Assembly: GCA_017516885.1 (NCBI GenBank)
Contig: JAFXAR010000057.1
Coordinates: forward strand, 1-44,562
Direction of reading: 5' to 3'
Length of the DNA: 44,562 bases
Source of the DNA: Bacteroidaceae bacterium
GTDB taxonomy: Bacteria > Bacteroidota > Bacteroidia > Bacteroidales > Bacteroidaceae
Below the pieces are notes generated by a model. That model was not told the DNA's origin. It saw nothing but the letters and a program-made list of their open reading frames with translations, and did no database searches. This document shows positions 1 through 9,690 of this stretch, piece after piece. How positions within the stretch are numbered: position 1 is the stretch's first letter; every line of letters starts with the position of its first letter. Made by a program: the position numbers and the translations under genes.

Positions 1-138
1 ATTTCTTTCTCTAATACCCACCATATACGGCTCCTTCTGCCAAATTTAACAATATGGTGAGGTAACACAAAAATGGTATATGTACCAACCACTTATCAAA
101 TTTCACCCTCATCCTGCCATTATTACGCAAGTTCTTGC

Positions 139-146
139 TATCTTTG
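139..146 (+). promoter_or_regulatory. Probable -7 promoter element of argS
   Basis: The octamer TATCTTTG matches the Bacteroidota -7 consensus TAnnTTTG and lies 37 bases before the chosen argS start. No clear -33 TTTG is seen about 20 bases upstream. The rest of bases 1-138 shows no gene I can support. Confidence 0.5.
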
Positions 147-183
147 CATGAATGTAAAGAAAATAATAAGAAAAACATATCAC

Positions 184-1977
184 ATGAGTATTGAAACAAT
201 TTTATCGCAAAGCGTTGCAGAGGCCATCAAAGCCCTCTACGGAGCAGTATTCAGCACAGAGAAAATCCAGCTGCAAAAGACACGCAAAGAGTTTGAAGGC
301 GACTTCACGCTCGTAGTATTCCCCTTCCTGTCACTATCAAAGAAAAAGCCTGAGGACACGGCACAGGAGATTGGAGAATTCCTGAAGGCCAACCAGCCGG
401 TTATTGCAGCCTTCAATGTTGTAAAGGGCTTCCTGAACCTTTCAATATCTGCAAGCTATTGGATAGAGCTTCTTGAGAAAATTGACAAGGCTGATGCCTG
501 GGGTACAGTAAAGGCAACAGAGGAGTCGCCGCTGGTTATGGTAGAGTACTCTTCGCCTAACACAAACAAGCCCCTTCACCTCGGGCACATACGCAACAAC
601 CTTCTCGGCTACGCCCTGTCGAATATCATTGCAGCCAACGGCAACCGCGTTGTAAAGACAAACATAGTTAACGACAGAGGCATACACATTTGCAAGTCGA
701 TGCTTGCATGGCAAAAATGGGGCGAGGGCGCATCACCTGAGAGCTGCGGCAAGAAGGGCGACCACCTCATTGGCGACTACTATGTGGCATTTGACAAGCA
801 CTACAAGGCCGAGCTCGCAGAGCTTATGGAAAAGGGCATGAGCAAGGAAGAAGCCGAAGCCGCATCTCCTCTGATGGCCGAGGCTAGAGAAATGCTCGTA
901 AAATGGGAAGCAGGAGATAAAGATGTGCGCGCGCTCTGGGAACAGATGAACAATTGGGTTTACGAAGGCTTTGACGAGACGTACAAGCGTCTGGGGGTTG
1001 ACTTTGACAAAATCTACTATGAGAGCGACACCTATCTTGTGGGAAAAGAGACAGTGCTTTCAGGACTTGAAAAGGGACTTTTCTACCGCAGGGAGGACGG
1101 TTCTGTATGGGCAGACCTCACAAAGGAGGGGCTTGACGAGAAGCTTCTGCTCCGCAGCGACGGCACATCGGTATACATGACACAGGACATCGGCACAGCG
1201 CAGCTGAGATTCCGCGACTACCCAATCGACAAGATGGTTTATGTGGTAGGAAACGAACAGAACTACCACTTCCAGGTACTCTCGCTGCTGCTTGACAGAT
1301 TAGGATTCTCATGGGGAAAAGGCCTTGTGCACTTCTCCTACGGCATGGTAGAGCTGCCCGAGGGCAAGATGAAGAGCCGCGAAGGCACTGTTGTAGACGC
1401 CGATGACCTCATGGACGAAATGATAAACACTGCACGCGAAACCTCAGAGGAACTCGGCGGCAAGCTGAACGACCTTTCTGCCGGTGAAAAGGCCGAAATT
1501 AACAGAATTATCGGTTTGGGCGCGCTGAAATATTTCATGCTTAAGGTAGACGCACGCAAGAACATGCTTTTCAATCCTAAGGAATCCATTGACTTCAACG
1601 GCAATACCGGACCGTTTATACAATACACCTATGCCCGTACACGCTCAATCGAGCGCAAGGCGGCAGAGGCCGGTGTTGACATTGAAACAGCAAAGATGCC
1701 CGAAAGCATCAGCGAGAAGGAGTGCTCTGTAATACGCATGCTTAACGAATTCCCTGCAGTAATACGCCAGGCCGGCACAGACTACTCGCCTTCGGGCATA
1801 GCAAACTACACTTATGAACTCGCCAAGGAATACAACCAGTTCTACCACGACTTCAGCATTCTGCGCGAAGAGGATAGCGCTGCCAAAGCATTCCGCGTTC
1901 TGCTTACACGCAATGTAGGCAAGGTTATAAAGACCGCAATGAACATCTTGGGAATTGAGGTCCCCGAAAGAATGTAA
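184..1977 (+). CDS. argS: Arginyl-tRNA synthetase
   Basis: Class I aminoacyl-tRNA synthetase that charges tRNA-Arg in the cytoplasm. The 597-residue product has the N-terminal additional domain, the HIGH-type motif as HLGH at about residues 132-135, and a KMSKS-type loop as KMKSREG near residue 395. The C-terminal DALR anticodon-binding domain begins after the segment GNTGPFIQYTYAR. An in-frame upstream ATG at 73 would put the start before the likely promoter (139-146) and add residues unlike the family, so ATG 184 (MSIETIL) is preferred. The length is normal for Bacteroidota ArgS. The RNase H gene follows after 18 bp, so the two are probably cotranscribed. Confidence 0.95.
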   Translation: MSIETILSQSVAEAIKALYGAVFSTEKIQLQKTRKEFEGDFTLVVFPFLSLSKKKPEDTAQEIGEFLKANQPVIAAFNVVKGFLNLSISASYWIELLEKIDKADAWGTVKATEESPLVMVEYSSPNTNKPLHLGHIRNNLLGYALSNIIAANGNRVVKTNIVNDRGIHICKSMLAWQKWGEGASPESCGKKGDHLIGDYYVAFDKHYKAELAELMEKGMSKEEAEAASPLMAEAREMLVKWEAGDKDVRALWEQMNNWVYEGFDETYKRLGVDFDKIYYESDTYLVGKETVLSGLEKGLFYRREDGSVWADLTKEGLDEKLLLRSDGTSVYMTQDIGTAQLRFRDYPIDKMVYVVGNEQNYHFQVLSLLLDRLGFSWGKGLVHFSYGMVELPEGKMKSREGTVVDADDLMDEMINTARETSEELGGKLNDLSAGEKAEINRIIGLGALKYFMLKVDARKNMLFNPKESIDFNGNTGPFIQYTYARTRSIERKAAEAGVDIETAKMPESISEKECSVIRMLNEFPAVIRQAGTDYSPSGIANYTYELAKEYNQFYHDFSILREEDSAAKAFRVLLTRNVGKVIKTAMNILGIEVPERM

Positions 1978-1995
1978 CACAAACGGAGAACCTCA

Positions 1996-2616
1996 ATGGC
2001 AAAGAAGCACTTTTATGTAGTCTGGAATGGAGTTGAACCGGGCATCTACCATACTTGGCAAGAGTGTGAAGCGCAGATAAAGGGGGTGAAGCAGGCTCTT
2101 TACAAGTCGTTCCCCACACTTGAGGATGCCGAAAGGGCATACTCATCGCCACCTTATGAGTACATCGGCGTCAAAGCCAAGGAGAGCAATGCTCCAAAGG
2201 AGCTGCCTCCCGAGGTAATCAGGGGGGCGCTGGCTGTGGATGCCGCGTGCAGCGGCAATCCCGGGCAGATGGAGTACAGAGGAGTGTACATTGGCAACGG
2301 AGAGGAGATATTCCACTTCGGGCCAATGTTCGGAACAAACAACATTGGAGAGTTCCTTGCCATAGTACATGGGTTAGCCCTGCTCAAGCAGAGAGGGATT
2401 GACATTCCAGTCTATTCCGACAGCCGCAACGCCCTGCTGTGGGTAAAGCAAAAGAAATGCAAGACAAAACTTCCCAGAGACAGCAGAAGCGAAGAGCTGT
2501 TCAGATACATTGACAGGGCCGAAAAATGGCTCAAGGAGAACAGCTACACAACAACTCTGCTGAAATGGGAAACTGACAAATGGGGAGAAATTCCTGCCGA
2601 CTTCGGCAGAAAATAG
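1996..2616 (+). CDS. rnhA: Ribonuclease H with N-terminal viroplasmin-like RNA/DNA-hybrid binding domain
   Basis: Endonuclease that cleaves the RNA strand of RNA-DNA hybrids. Residues 1-58 (KKHFYVVWNGVEPGIYHTW and following) are a caulimovirus viroplasmin-like domain, as in eukaryotic RNase H1 and many Bacteroidota enzymes, and should bind the hybrid. The RNase H fold runs from about residue 78 to the end. The acidic catalytic set is visible as D82 (AVDAAC), E119 (GEFLAI), D142 (YSDSRN) and probably D202 (PADFGRK). The length of 206 residues is typical of the two-domain form. It lies 18 bp after argS and 89 bp before the next gene. Confidence 0.9.
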   Translation: MAKKHFYVVWNGVEPGIYHTWQECEAQIKGVKQALYKSFPTLEDAERAYSSPPYEYIGVKAKESNAPKELPPEVIRGALAVDAACSGNPGQMEYRGVYIGNGEEIFHFGPMFGTNNIGEFLAIVHGLALLKQRGIDIPVYSDSRNALLWVKQKKCKTKLPRDSRSEELFRYIDRAEKWLKENSYTTTLLKWETDKWGEIPADFGRK

Positions 2617-2632
2617 CTATATGCTTCTTCAA

Positions 2633-2650
2633 TCTATAAAAATTTGGCGA
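2633..2650. repeat. Short relic similar to the lptB-upstream palindromic element
   Basis: Eighteen bases here match positions 37356-37373, inside the right arm of the 193-bp palindromic element, at 17 of 18 positions. TTTAGAAGC follows, resembling the outer end of that element. This may be an eroded copy in the gap between the RNase H gene and the first LtaS-like gene. The match is short and A/T-rich, so chance similarity is possible. Confidence 0.3.
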
Positions 2651-2705
2651 TTTTAGAAGCCTCTTAGCGCAAGTATATTTCCGGGACAAGCAAACACAAA
2701 CAAAG

Positions 2706-4562
2706 ATGAAGGAGAGGGCAATTTTCATAGCAAGGTATTATTTCTCTTTGATAGCACTGTCGGCACTGTACAAGATACTGTTTCTGCTTTTTGACACCGG
2801 CGACAGCCAATGCTCAATAGGCGACTGTCTGAATGTTTTGTTCTACGGCCTTCCTCATGACTTTGCCGTTGCCGGATACTTTGCCGTGATTCCGCTGCTC
2901 ATTGCCATTATATCAATTTTCAGAACACTTCCAATTGGGAAATTCCTGACAGGCTACAATTGGTTCACAGCGTTTGTATTCACTTTAGCTTTCTTGGCGG
3001 ATATTACACTCTACCCCTATTGGGAATTCAAGCTTGATGCATCGGTGCTAATGTACCTTGATTCCCCTGCAAACGCTTTTGCAAGCATTGCTGTGTGGCA
3101 CATAATACTGCTTATACTGCTGCTCTGCAGCGGAACTTACGGAATATTCCGTCTGCTGAAGGCTGCATGCACGCAATGCATAAAAGGGTTTAGGATGCCC
3201 GGTGGCAGCAAAAAGCCATTGGCAGAGAACCGCTGGGCAATGCTTGTCCTGCATATTTTTATCGGAGGGGTTATTTTCCTTGGAATAAGAGGCGGCATAT
3301 CGGAATCGACCAACAATATCGGTACAGTATATTTCAGCGACAGGGAGATACTGAACCACGCAGCAGTTAATCCGGTATTCAGTTTCCTCTACTCCTACAT
3401 TAACATGGAGGATTTCACCGAGGAGTACCGCTTTTTTGAGGAGAGCGAAAGAGCGGAGATTTTCGCAGCATTATACCCAAAGGACGACGCTATCTCGGAC
3501 ACGCTGCTCAACTGCCGCCGCCCGAACATCGTCACCATTATCCTTGAGGGCATGAGCGCCGAGCTCATTGAAGAATTGGGCGGAATGAAAGATGTTACAC
3601 CTAACTTCAGCCGTATTGCCAAAGAAGGCGTTCTATTTACCAATTGCTATGCAAACAGCTTCAGAACCGACAGAGGGCTTATTTGCGCACTAAGCGGATA
3701 CCCGTCGTTCCCAAAAACTTCAGTAATGAAGTCAACCGCAAAGAGCCAAAAGCTGCCATCGCTCGCATCATCGCTTGCCAAGGCCGGCTACACAAATACA
3801 TTTATTTATGGCGGCGACATAAACTTTACAAACATGCGCGGCTATCTCTACTCTACCGGTTATGGGCGGATTATTGCCGACAAGGACTTCAGCGCCGCCG
3901 AGCGCAGCACCCACCGTTGGGGAGCAGGAGATGACGTAGTGCTCAGCAGGCTTTATGAAACAATTATGGAGCAAGGCACATCGCCGTGGCACATCACTTG
4001 CCTTACACTAAGCAGCCATGAACCTTGGACAGTCCCCTACGACCGCATCAAGGGCGATGAGGTTGCCAATTCTTTCGCATTCACAGACGAGGAATTAGGC
4101 AAGTTCATTGAGCGCCTAAAGCAAAGCGGCAAATGGGAGAACACTCTTGTGATACTCATTAGCGACCACTCTGTAGTGGGCTATCCCAAAGGCATAGCGC
4201 AAACCGACAAGGGACGCAACCACATACCATTGCTGCTCACAGGCGGTGCAATAAAAGAGCCGAAGCGCATTGAGACACTCTGCAACCAGCAGGACCTTGC
4301 AGCAACAATACTGCCTCAACTTGGACTTTCAGGCAGCGACTTCCCATTCAGCAGGAATGTGCTCAGTCCAAGCTACAGCTACCCGTTCGCCTACCATTGC
4401 TTCAACAACGGACTATCAATAATCGACTCCACAGGGTTTACGGTCTACGACCTTAACAGCCGCAAGACAATACACAATGAGCCCGCCGAAGGCGGAGAGG
4501 AGCGCCTGAGAAGGGCAAAAACCATTCTGCAAACAACATATACCGATTTTCACAACAAGTAA
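2706..4562 (+). CDS. LtaS-like membrane phosphotransferase/sulfatase-fold enzyme (Thr nucleophile)
   Basis: Integral membrane protein of the LTA synthase / alkaline phosphatase superfamily, 618 residues. About five hydrophobic segments fill residues 1-200, followed by an extracytoplasmic sulfatase-fold domain. The nucleophile region reads SFRTDRGLICALSGYP, with T321 in the expected place. Metal-ligand regions are IILEGMSAEL near residue 276 and ISDHS with D487/H488. In Firmicutes LtaS polymerises glycerol phosphate. Bacteroidota paralogs have no settled substrate, and addition of phospho-alcohol groups to lipid or glycan is a plausible inference. The glycosyltransferase gene follows after 16 bp and a paralog after that, suggesting a joint role in surface glycolipid modification. 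Confidence 0.85.
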   Translation: MKERAIFIARYYFSLIALSALYKILFLLFDTGDSQCSIGDCLNVLFYGLPHDFAVAGYFAVIPLLIAIISIFRTLPIGKFLTGYNWFTAFVFTLAFLADITLYPYWEFKLDASVLMYLDSPANAFASIAVWHIILLILLLCSGTYGIFRLLKAACTQCIKGFRMPGGSKKPLAENRWAMLVLHIFIGGVIFLGIRGGISESTNNIGTVYFSDREILNHAAVNPVFSFLYSYINMEDFTEEYRFFEESERAEIFAALYPKDDAISDTLLNCRRPNIVTIILEGMSAELIEELGGMKDVTPNFSRIAKEGVLFTNCYANSFRTDRGLICALSGYPSFPKTSVMKSTAKSQKLPSLASSLAKAGYTNTFIYGGDINFTNMRGYLYSTGYGRIIADKDFSAAERSTHRWGAGDDVVLSRLYETIMEQGTSPWHITCLTLSSHEPWTVPYDRIKGDEVANSFAFTDEELGKFIERLKQSGKWENTLVILISDHSVVGYPKGIAQTDKGRNHIPLLLTGGAIKEPKRIETLCNQQDLAATILPQLGLSGSDFPFSRNVLSPSYSYPFAYHCFNNGLSIIDSTGFTVYDLNSRKTIHNEPAEGGEERLRRAKTILQTTYTDFHNK

Positions 4563-4578
4563 CGGCAAAGCACATAAT

Positions 4579-5400
4579 ATGGAAAAGAAAAACTTTACAG
4601 TCGGAGTGGTAATCTCCACATACAACAGCCCGGCATGGTTAGAGAAGGTACTTTGGGGATATATGTACCAGACGCATCCCGCCGACGAAATTGTTATAGC
4701 CGACGACGGTTCAAGAGACGACACAAGAGAACTCATCGACAGTTTCAAAGACAAACTGCCGATAAATCATGTGTGGCAGCCCGATGAGGGATTCCAAAAA
4801 TCACGCATCCTGAACAAGGCTTTGGTGGCAGCGACTGCCGACTATCTTATATTTACCGACCAGGACTGCATTCCGCGCAAGGACTTTATAGAAACGCATG
4901 TAAAATACGCTCAGGAGGGATATATGCTTTCAGGCGGCTATTTCAAGCTGCCCATGGACATAAGCAAGCAGATTACCCGCGAGGACATTGAGAGCGGGCG
5001 CGCATTCAGTTATTCATGGCTGCGCAAGCAGGGGCTCAAGCGTTCCTTCAAATGCACAAAGCTCTCTTCATGGAGATGGTTTACCCGCATGATGAACCAC
5101 ATTACTCCGGCCGGAGCAACATGGAACGGATGCAATGCATCGGGCTGGCGAAAAGACATGCTTGAGATAAACGGCTATAACGAGGAGATGCACTACGGCG
5201 GACAGGACCGCGAGTTCGGCCTGCGCTTAGTTAACAAGGGAATCAAGACCAAACAGATACGCTACAGCGCAATTGCGCTGCATCTTGACCATAAACGCCC
5301 CTACAAGACAAAGGAGACTATGGAAAAGAATATGGGAATACGCCGTGAGACAAAGCGCACCGGAATCATACGCACACCGCACGGAATTGAAAAACTCTAA
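4579..5400 (+). CDS. Family 2 glycosyltransferase with C-terminal galactosyltransferase-type domain
   Basis: GT-A fold glycosyltransferase of 273 residues. The N-terminus shows the nucleotide-sugar binding pattern VGVVISTYNSPAWLEKVL, then ADDGSRDDT, and a DxD-like TDQDC in the middle. Towards the C-terminus GGQDREFGLRL matches the Glyco_transf_7C type seen in chondroitin-polymerase-like enzymes. There is no transmembrane segment, so it probably acts at the cytoplasmic face of the inner membrane. It sits between two LtaS-like genes (16 bp after the first, 42 bp before the second), implying it builds the acceptor that they decorate. Donor and acceptor cannot be read from sequence. Confidence 0.87.
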   Translation: MEKKNFTVGVVISTYNSPAWLEKVLWGYMYQTHPADEIVIADDGSRDDTRELIDSFKDKLPINHVWQPDEGFQKSRILNKALVAATADYLIFTDQDCIPRKDFIETHVKYAQEGYMLSGGYFKLPMDISKQITREDIESGRAFSYSWLRKQGLKRSFKCTKLSSWRWFTRMMNHITPAGATWNGCNASGWRKDMLEINGYNEEMHYGGQDREFGLRLVNKGIKTKQIRYSAIALHLDHKRPYKTKETMEKNMGIRRETKRTGIIRTPHGIEKL

Positions 5401-5442
5401 GAAGCACGCAAGCATTCCAAGACACGCAACAAAAGACGCACT

Positions 5443-7473
5443 ATGGACTTGAAAGGAATAAAGGGAAACATATTCTTCAAAAGCACATCAAGGTTCTTTA
5501 AAGGCAAGAACAGCGAAAAGAACCTTTTAGCAGCGCTGCTCATGAACATTGCGCTCGCATACGCGCTGCTCTTTGTATGCCGCATAATTTTCGTTGCAAT
5601 GAATTATGCCTTGTATGCCGATGCGCTTGAATACAACTCCGCATGGCTCATGGCAAAAGGCTCACTGCTGTTTGATACAGCCGCTGTATGCTACCTGAAT
5701 GCTCTTTACATTCTCTGCCTGCTGTTCCCGCTGCACTGGAAAGAGGGCAAGGCCATGAATGAAGCAACCAAATGGGCCTTCATAGTTCCTAACGCTATTG
5801 GCGTAATAGCAAACCTCTGCGACTGTGTGTACGTCCCTTTCACTGGAAGAAGAACCACATGGAGTGTCTTTTCTGAATTTGGCAACGAAGGGAATCTTGG
5901 CACAGTCATTGGAGCGGAAATAATCAACCATTGGTGGCTGGCCGTTATAGGAGCTGCCATAATATGGCTGATATACAGACTGTACACTCCAGCCGCAAAG
6001 AACAAGAAAAATATAAAATCGTACTACCTGTGGCATGCACCACTGCTGCTGATTACTATACCCCTGGTCATATTCGGAATACGCGGAGGCATAGGCAAGG
6101 CAGTGCGCCCAATAACTCTGAGCAATGCCAACCAGTATGTTTCATCGCCCAACGAAGCGGCAATAGTGCTTAATACTCCATTTTCAATCATACGCACAAT
6201 AGGCAAAAAACCCTTTACCGAGAGAAACTACTTCAGCGAGGAGGAAGTTGCAGAAATCTTTAACCCAATCCAGCAGTTTTCGCCCAAAAAGGAAAGCAAC
6301 AGAAAGAACATTGCAATAATCATAGTGGAAAGCTTCGGCAAAGAGTACATAGGCGCTTACAATCCCCGCCCCGAAGGGTCGCTGACGCCATTCCTTGACT
6401 CGCTGATAAAGAGGAGCAAGAGTTACATTTACTCCTACGGCAACGGAAAGAAAAGCATTGACGGAATGCCCTCGGTGCTCTCAAGCATACCTATGTTTGT
6501 TGAACCGTTCTTTACCACAGAAGCGTCATTGAACAAGGTTAGCGGAATTGCCGGCGAATTGGGCAAAATTGGTTACAGCAGCGCCTTCTTCCATGGAGCG
6601 CCCAACGGTTCAATGGGCTTTCAGGCCTTTGCCAATGCTACCGGATTCCAAAAGTATTACGGCCTTGATGAATATTGCAGCGCTCCCGGACACAACGGCA
6701 TGGATGACCACGACGGCACATGGGCCATTTGGGACGAGCCCTTCCTGCAATATTATGCCGAATGCATGAATGTTATGAAAGAGCCTTTTGTCACATCGGT
6801 ATTCACAGCCTCATCGCACCACCCCTTCAAGATACCCGAAGAGTATTCAGACAGGTTCAAGGGAAGCAGCGACGACCCCTTCCTGAAATGTGTTCAATAC
6901 ACCGACTACGCCCTGCAGCGCTTCTTTGAATATGCCGAAAAGCAAGCGTGGTACAGCAACACCCTGTTTGTAATAACAGCCGACCACACAAACCACAGCA
7001 CCGCTCCGCAATACAAGACAGCAGCCGGATGGTTTGAAGTTCCGGTTATATTCTTCTCCCCCAACGGAGAAGAGCCTTTCGCCCCCGAGATGAACACAAG
7101 CACCATAGCGCAGCAGATAGACATAATGCCCACAATCCTTGAATATGTGGGATACGGCAAACCATTTCTCGCATTCGGCAAGAGCCTTATCTCTGTAAAA
7201 CCAGAGGAAAGCTACGCAGTAAACTACACAAACGAGATATTCCAGTACTACAGCGGCGAATATCTCCTCCAGTTCAACGGCGATGGCAACGGCGACAAGA
7301 GCACAGGACTGTATAATCTGCGCGAGGACAGACTGATGACGAAGAACATTATTGGCAAGAGCAATGTTCAAGATAGCATGGAACGCAGGCTCAAGGCTAT
7401 AATACAGCAGTACATGAACCGTATGGTACACGACAGGCTTACACCCGAAACAGATAACAACAGAAAGAAATAA
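5443..7473 (+). CDS. LtaS-like membrane phosphotransferase/sulfatase-fold enzyme (Ser nucleophile)
   Basis: Second LTA-synthase-family protein, 676 residues. Hydrophobic segments between about residues 25 and 210 form the membrane domain and the catalytic domain follows. The nucleophile position falls in GNGKKSIDGMPSVLSSIP with S338, where the upstream paralog has threonine. Metal-binding positions are seen in IIIVESFGKEYIG and in TADHTNH (D514, H515). The two paralogs are clearly divergent, so different substrates are likely. The short hydrophilic tail (about 25 residues, ending NNRKK) is unremarkable. The radical SAM gene starts 9 bp downstream, consistent with one transcript. Confidence 0.84.
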   Translation: MDLKGIKGNIFFKSTSRFFKGKNSEKNLLAALLMNIALAYALLFVCRIIFVAMNYALYADALEYNSAWLMAKGSLLFDTAAVCYLNALYILCLLFPLHWKEGKAMNEATKWAFIVPNAIGVIANLCDCVYVPFTGRRTTWSVFSEFGNEGNLGTVIGAEIINHWWLAVIGAAIIWLIYRLYTPAAKNKKNIKSYYLWHAPLLLITIPLVIFGIRGGIGKAVRPITLSNANQYVSSPNEAAIVLNTPFSIIRTIGKKPFTERNYFSEEEVAEIFNPIQQFSPKKESNRKNIAIIIVESFGKEYIGAYNPRPEGSLTPFLDSLIKRSKSYIYSYGNGKKSIDGMPSVLSSIPMFVEPFFTTEASLNKVSGIAGELGKIGYSSAFFHGAPNGSMGFQAFANATGFQKYYGLDEYCSAPGHNGMDDHDGTWAIWDEPFLQYYAECMNVMKEPFVTSVFTASSHHPFKIPEEYSDRFKGSSDDPFLKCVQYTDYALQRFFEYAEKQAWYSNTLFVITADHTNHSTAPQYKTAAGWFEVPVIFFSPNGEEPFAPEMNTSTIAQQIDIMPTILEYVGYGKPFLAFGKSLISVKPEESYAVNYTNEIFQYYSGEYLLQFNGDGNGDKSTGLYNLREDRLMTKNIIGKSNVQDSMERRLKAIIQQYMNRMVHDRLTPETDNNRKK

Positions 7474-7482
7474 GGCAATAAA

Positions 7483-8259
7483 ATGGCAACTGTATTATAC
7501 CCATCACCCATCTTCGGCCCTGTTAAAAGCCGCCGATTAGGAGTATCGTTAGGAATAAACCTTCTGCCCGAGGACGGCAAGATGTGCACATTTGACTGCA
7601 TATACTGCGAATGCGGACTATGCAAAGACAACAGGCCGGGCAAGCCACTGCCTAAAAGAGAGGAAGTGTCAGCAGCATTAGAGAAGAAGCTGGCAGAGAT
7701 GCAGGCAGAAGGCACGCTGCCCGATGTAATAACATTTGCCGGGAATGGAGAACCCACTATTCATCCCGATTTTGGAGGAATCATTGACGATACAATAGAG
7801 CTGCGCAACAGATACTGCCCTGAAGCGAAAGTAAGTGTACTCACAAATTCCACAGCCATTTCGTTGCCACGAGTTTTTGAAGCGCTTGCGAAGGCCGACA
7901 ACAATATACTTAAATTAGACACGGTAAACAGCGAATACATCAATTTTGTCGACAGGCCAAAGGGAAAATACAATGTCAACGATACAATAGAAAGAATGAA
8001 GGCCTTCAACGGCAAGGCTGTAATTCAGACAATGTTCATGAAAGGCACTGTCGATGGTGTAAATGTCGACAACACAGGCGACGACTATGTAAAGCCCTGG
8101 ATAGAAGCCGTAAAAGAGATTGCTCCACGCGAAGTTATGATATACACGATAGACAGGGAAACTCCGGTGCAGGGATTACAGAAAGCAACGCACGAAGAGC
8201 TTGACCGCATAGTGGAGCTTCTAAAGAAAGAGGGCATCAAAGCCTCGGCATCATATTGA
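7483..8259 (+). CDS. Radical SAM protein of the COG0731 type
   Basis: A 258-residue radical SAM enzyme. C35, C39 and C42 in CTFDCIYC form the CX3CX2C ligand set for the 4Fe-4S cluster that cleaves S-adenosylmethionine. C44 and C47 follow closely and might serve other purposes. TFAGNGEPTIHPDF matches the GGE-type SAM contact strand. The N-terminus (YPSPIFGPVKSRRLGVSLGIN) is characteristic of this family, which is related to wybutosine-synthesis enzymes, but its bacterial members have no assigned reaction. It is the last gene of the leading + strand cluster and converges on the DedA-like gene 19 bp away. Confidence 0.85.
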   Translation: MATVLYPSPIFGPVKSRRLGVSLGINLLPEDGKMCTFDCIYCECGLCKDNRPGKPLPKREEVSAALEKKLAEMQAEGTLPDVITFAGNGEPTIHPDFGGIIDDTIELRNRYCPEAKVSVLTNSTAISLPRVFEALAKADNNILKLDTVNSEYINFVDRPKGKYNVNDTIERMKAFNGKAVIQTMFMKGTVDGVNVDNTGDDYVKPWIEAVKEIAPREVMIYTIDRETPVQGLQKATHEELDRIVELLKKEGIKASASY

Positions 8260-8278
8260 CCGCTCCCGCTGCAATTCC

Positions 8279-8749
8279 CTAAGAGCCAAAATAGTTGGCA
8301 AAACCGGTATATGAAGCCGTAACGAACATATATCGGACGAACTTGCCCAAAGCCATTACTGCAAAGACCTTAAACCTATTCACTCTAAGCACGCCAAGAG
8401 CAAGGAGCAGCACCTCGCCTATCACAGGAACAAATGATATTCCGGCAGTCCAGTATCCATATTTCTGTATCATGAGGTCGGCGCGCTTCATTCTTCTGTC
8501 CGGGATTTTGAAGAACGACTGCACGCGCTGCTTGCTTGTAAGATAGCCCATCATGTAACATGTGATTCCGCCAAGGGTATTTCCAATTGTCGCTGCAAGC
8601 GTAACTCCTATGGCATTCATTCCTATCCCCAGGAAAAAGACCAGCAGCACCTCGCTGGTTATGGGCACAACACTGCCCGAAAGGAATGCCAGAATTCCCA
8701 TACCCCAGTAGCCATATTCCTTCAAAAACTCAATAATCACACTGTCCAT
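8279..8749 (-). CDS. DedA/YqaA family membrane protein (VTT/SNARE-associated fold)
   Basis: Inner-membrane protein of 156 residues with about four hydrophobic stretches. The pattern FLSGSVVPITSEVLLVFFLG near the N-terminus and AGISFVPVIGEVLLLALGVLR in the second half are the paired re-entrant motifs of the DedA/YqaA family. Larger DedA proteins have been linked to undecaprenyl-phosphate or phospholipid flipping. Whether this short YqaA type does the same is inference. Its start overlaps the end of the upstream gene by 13 bp, suggesting translational coupling. Confidence 0.85.
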   Translation of the reverse strand: MDSVIIEFLKEYGYWGMGILAFLSGSVVPITSEVLLVFFLGIGMNAIGVTLAATIGNTLGGITCYMMGYLTSKQRVQSFFKIPDRRMKRADLMIQKYGYWTAGISFVPVIGEVLLLALGVLRVNRFKVFAVMALGKFVRYMFVTASYTGFANYFGS

Positions 8750-9690
8750 ACGCTATATACTGCTAAAAGAATCCACAAAATATTAACCAGTGCAAAGTAG
8801 ATATTCATCACTCTGCTTATTCTTGCCGTAAACAGATAAGAGCCCAATATTGCCACACCCGGCAGACACCACATGTAAAACAACCCGAAATTTTCGCTCA
8901 CGACCCACGAAAGCAACAGCAAGGAGAAATTAAGCACCATTATAAACTGAAGCCTGCGGCGCAGCAGCGGCTTTGCCGGAGACGAAGAACCGGCAAAAAT
9001 CGCAACAGCCGGCAACAAAAGCATCAGCTCTAAAACTGAAGCAGCGAGCAATAACAGGGAGGGTTCGGCAAGTTCAAAGACAAACAGCTGTCCGGCACCA
9101 TCCTTGAACAGCTTAAGCACTGCTGCAGCCTCGGGAAACACATACACAGTTCCAAAAAAGAGCCAAAATGGAGTAAACACGCCTAACAGCGCTGCCACAA
9201 AGTTCTTTATGCTGAATATGTTGGCGATAAACATATATATAATAAAGAGCGGCAGCAAATAAAGATGCATTGGAGTGAGGAATGCCGACAAGCCCACCAT
9301 TGCAAATGCCGAATAGAGCGAGCGCCTGGTATCATCGGCCTGCACACATGCAAACAGCAGTGTCAGCGATACCACAAACAGCAGCGACGAAACAGCGTAC
9401 ACCATATTGGCATGCGCATGCAACGACAATGCAACAAGCCACATATAGACTGCAGCAAGCCAATGCACACGCCTCTCAAACAGATGAAACCCATTCACAA
9501 ACAACGCTGCCGCAGCATAACATGCAAAAGCAAGGATTTGCCACAGGGATTCACTGCTCCATTGGACACGGTCTTCAGGTGTCAGCAAAAAGTAACCGGC
9601 TGCCCATACAGCAACCGACAGCAACTGCAATACAAGCGACGTACGCCGCCCCGACACAAACCGTCCCTGAAACGAACTGCTATAAGTCAA
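8737..9690 (-). CDS. Multipass membrane protein of unknown function (possibly DUF6427-like)
   Basis: A 317-residue protein made almost entirely of hydrophobic helices, roughly nine or ten, with short polar loops. I see no catalytic motif. Placement next to purD and fused-looking translation (11-bp overlap with purD upstream, 13-bp overlap with the DedA-like gene downstream) suggests one operon, but not a shared pathway. Its likeness to the Bacteroidota DUF6427 group is by general architecture and context only. The function is unknown. Confidence 0.75.
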   Translation of the reverse strand: MTYSSSFQGRFVSGRRTSLVLQLLSVAVWAAGYFLLTPEDRVQWSSESLWQILAFACYAAAALFVNGFHLFERRVHWLAAVYMWLVALSLHAHANMVYAVSSLLFVVSLTLLFACVQADDTRRSLYSAFAMVGLSAFLTPMHLYLLPLFIIYMFIANIFSIKNFVAALLGVFTPFWLFFGTVYVFPEAAAVLKLFKDGAGQLFVFELAEPSLLLLAASVLELMLLLPAVAIFAGSSSPAKPLLRRRLQFIMVLNFSLLLLSWVVSENFGLFYMWCLPGVAILGSYLFTARISRVMNIYFALVNILWILLAVYSVWTV

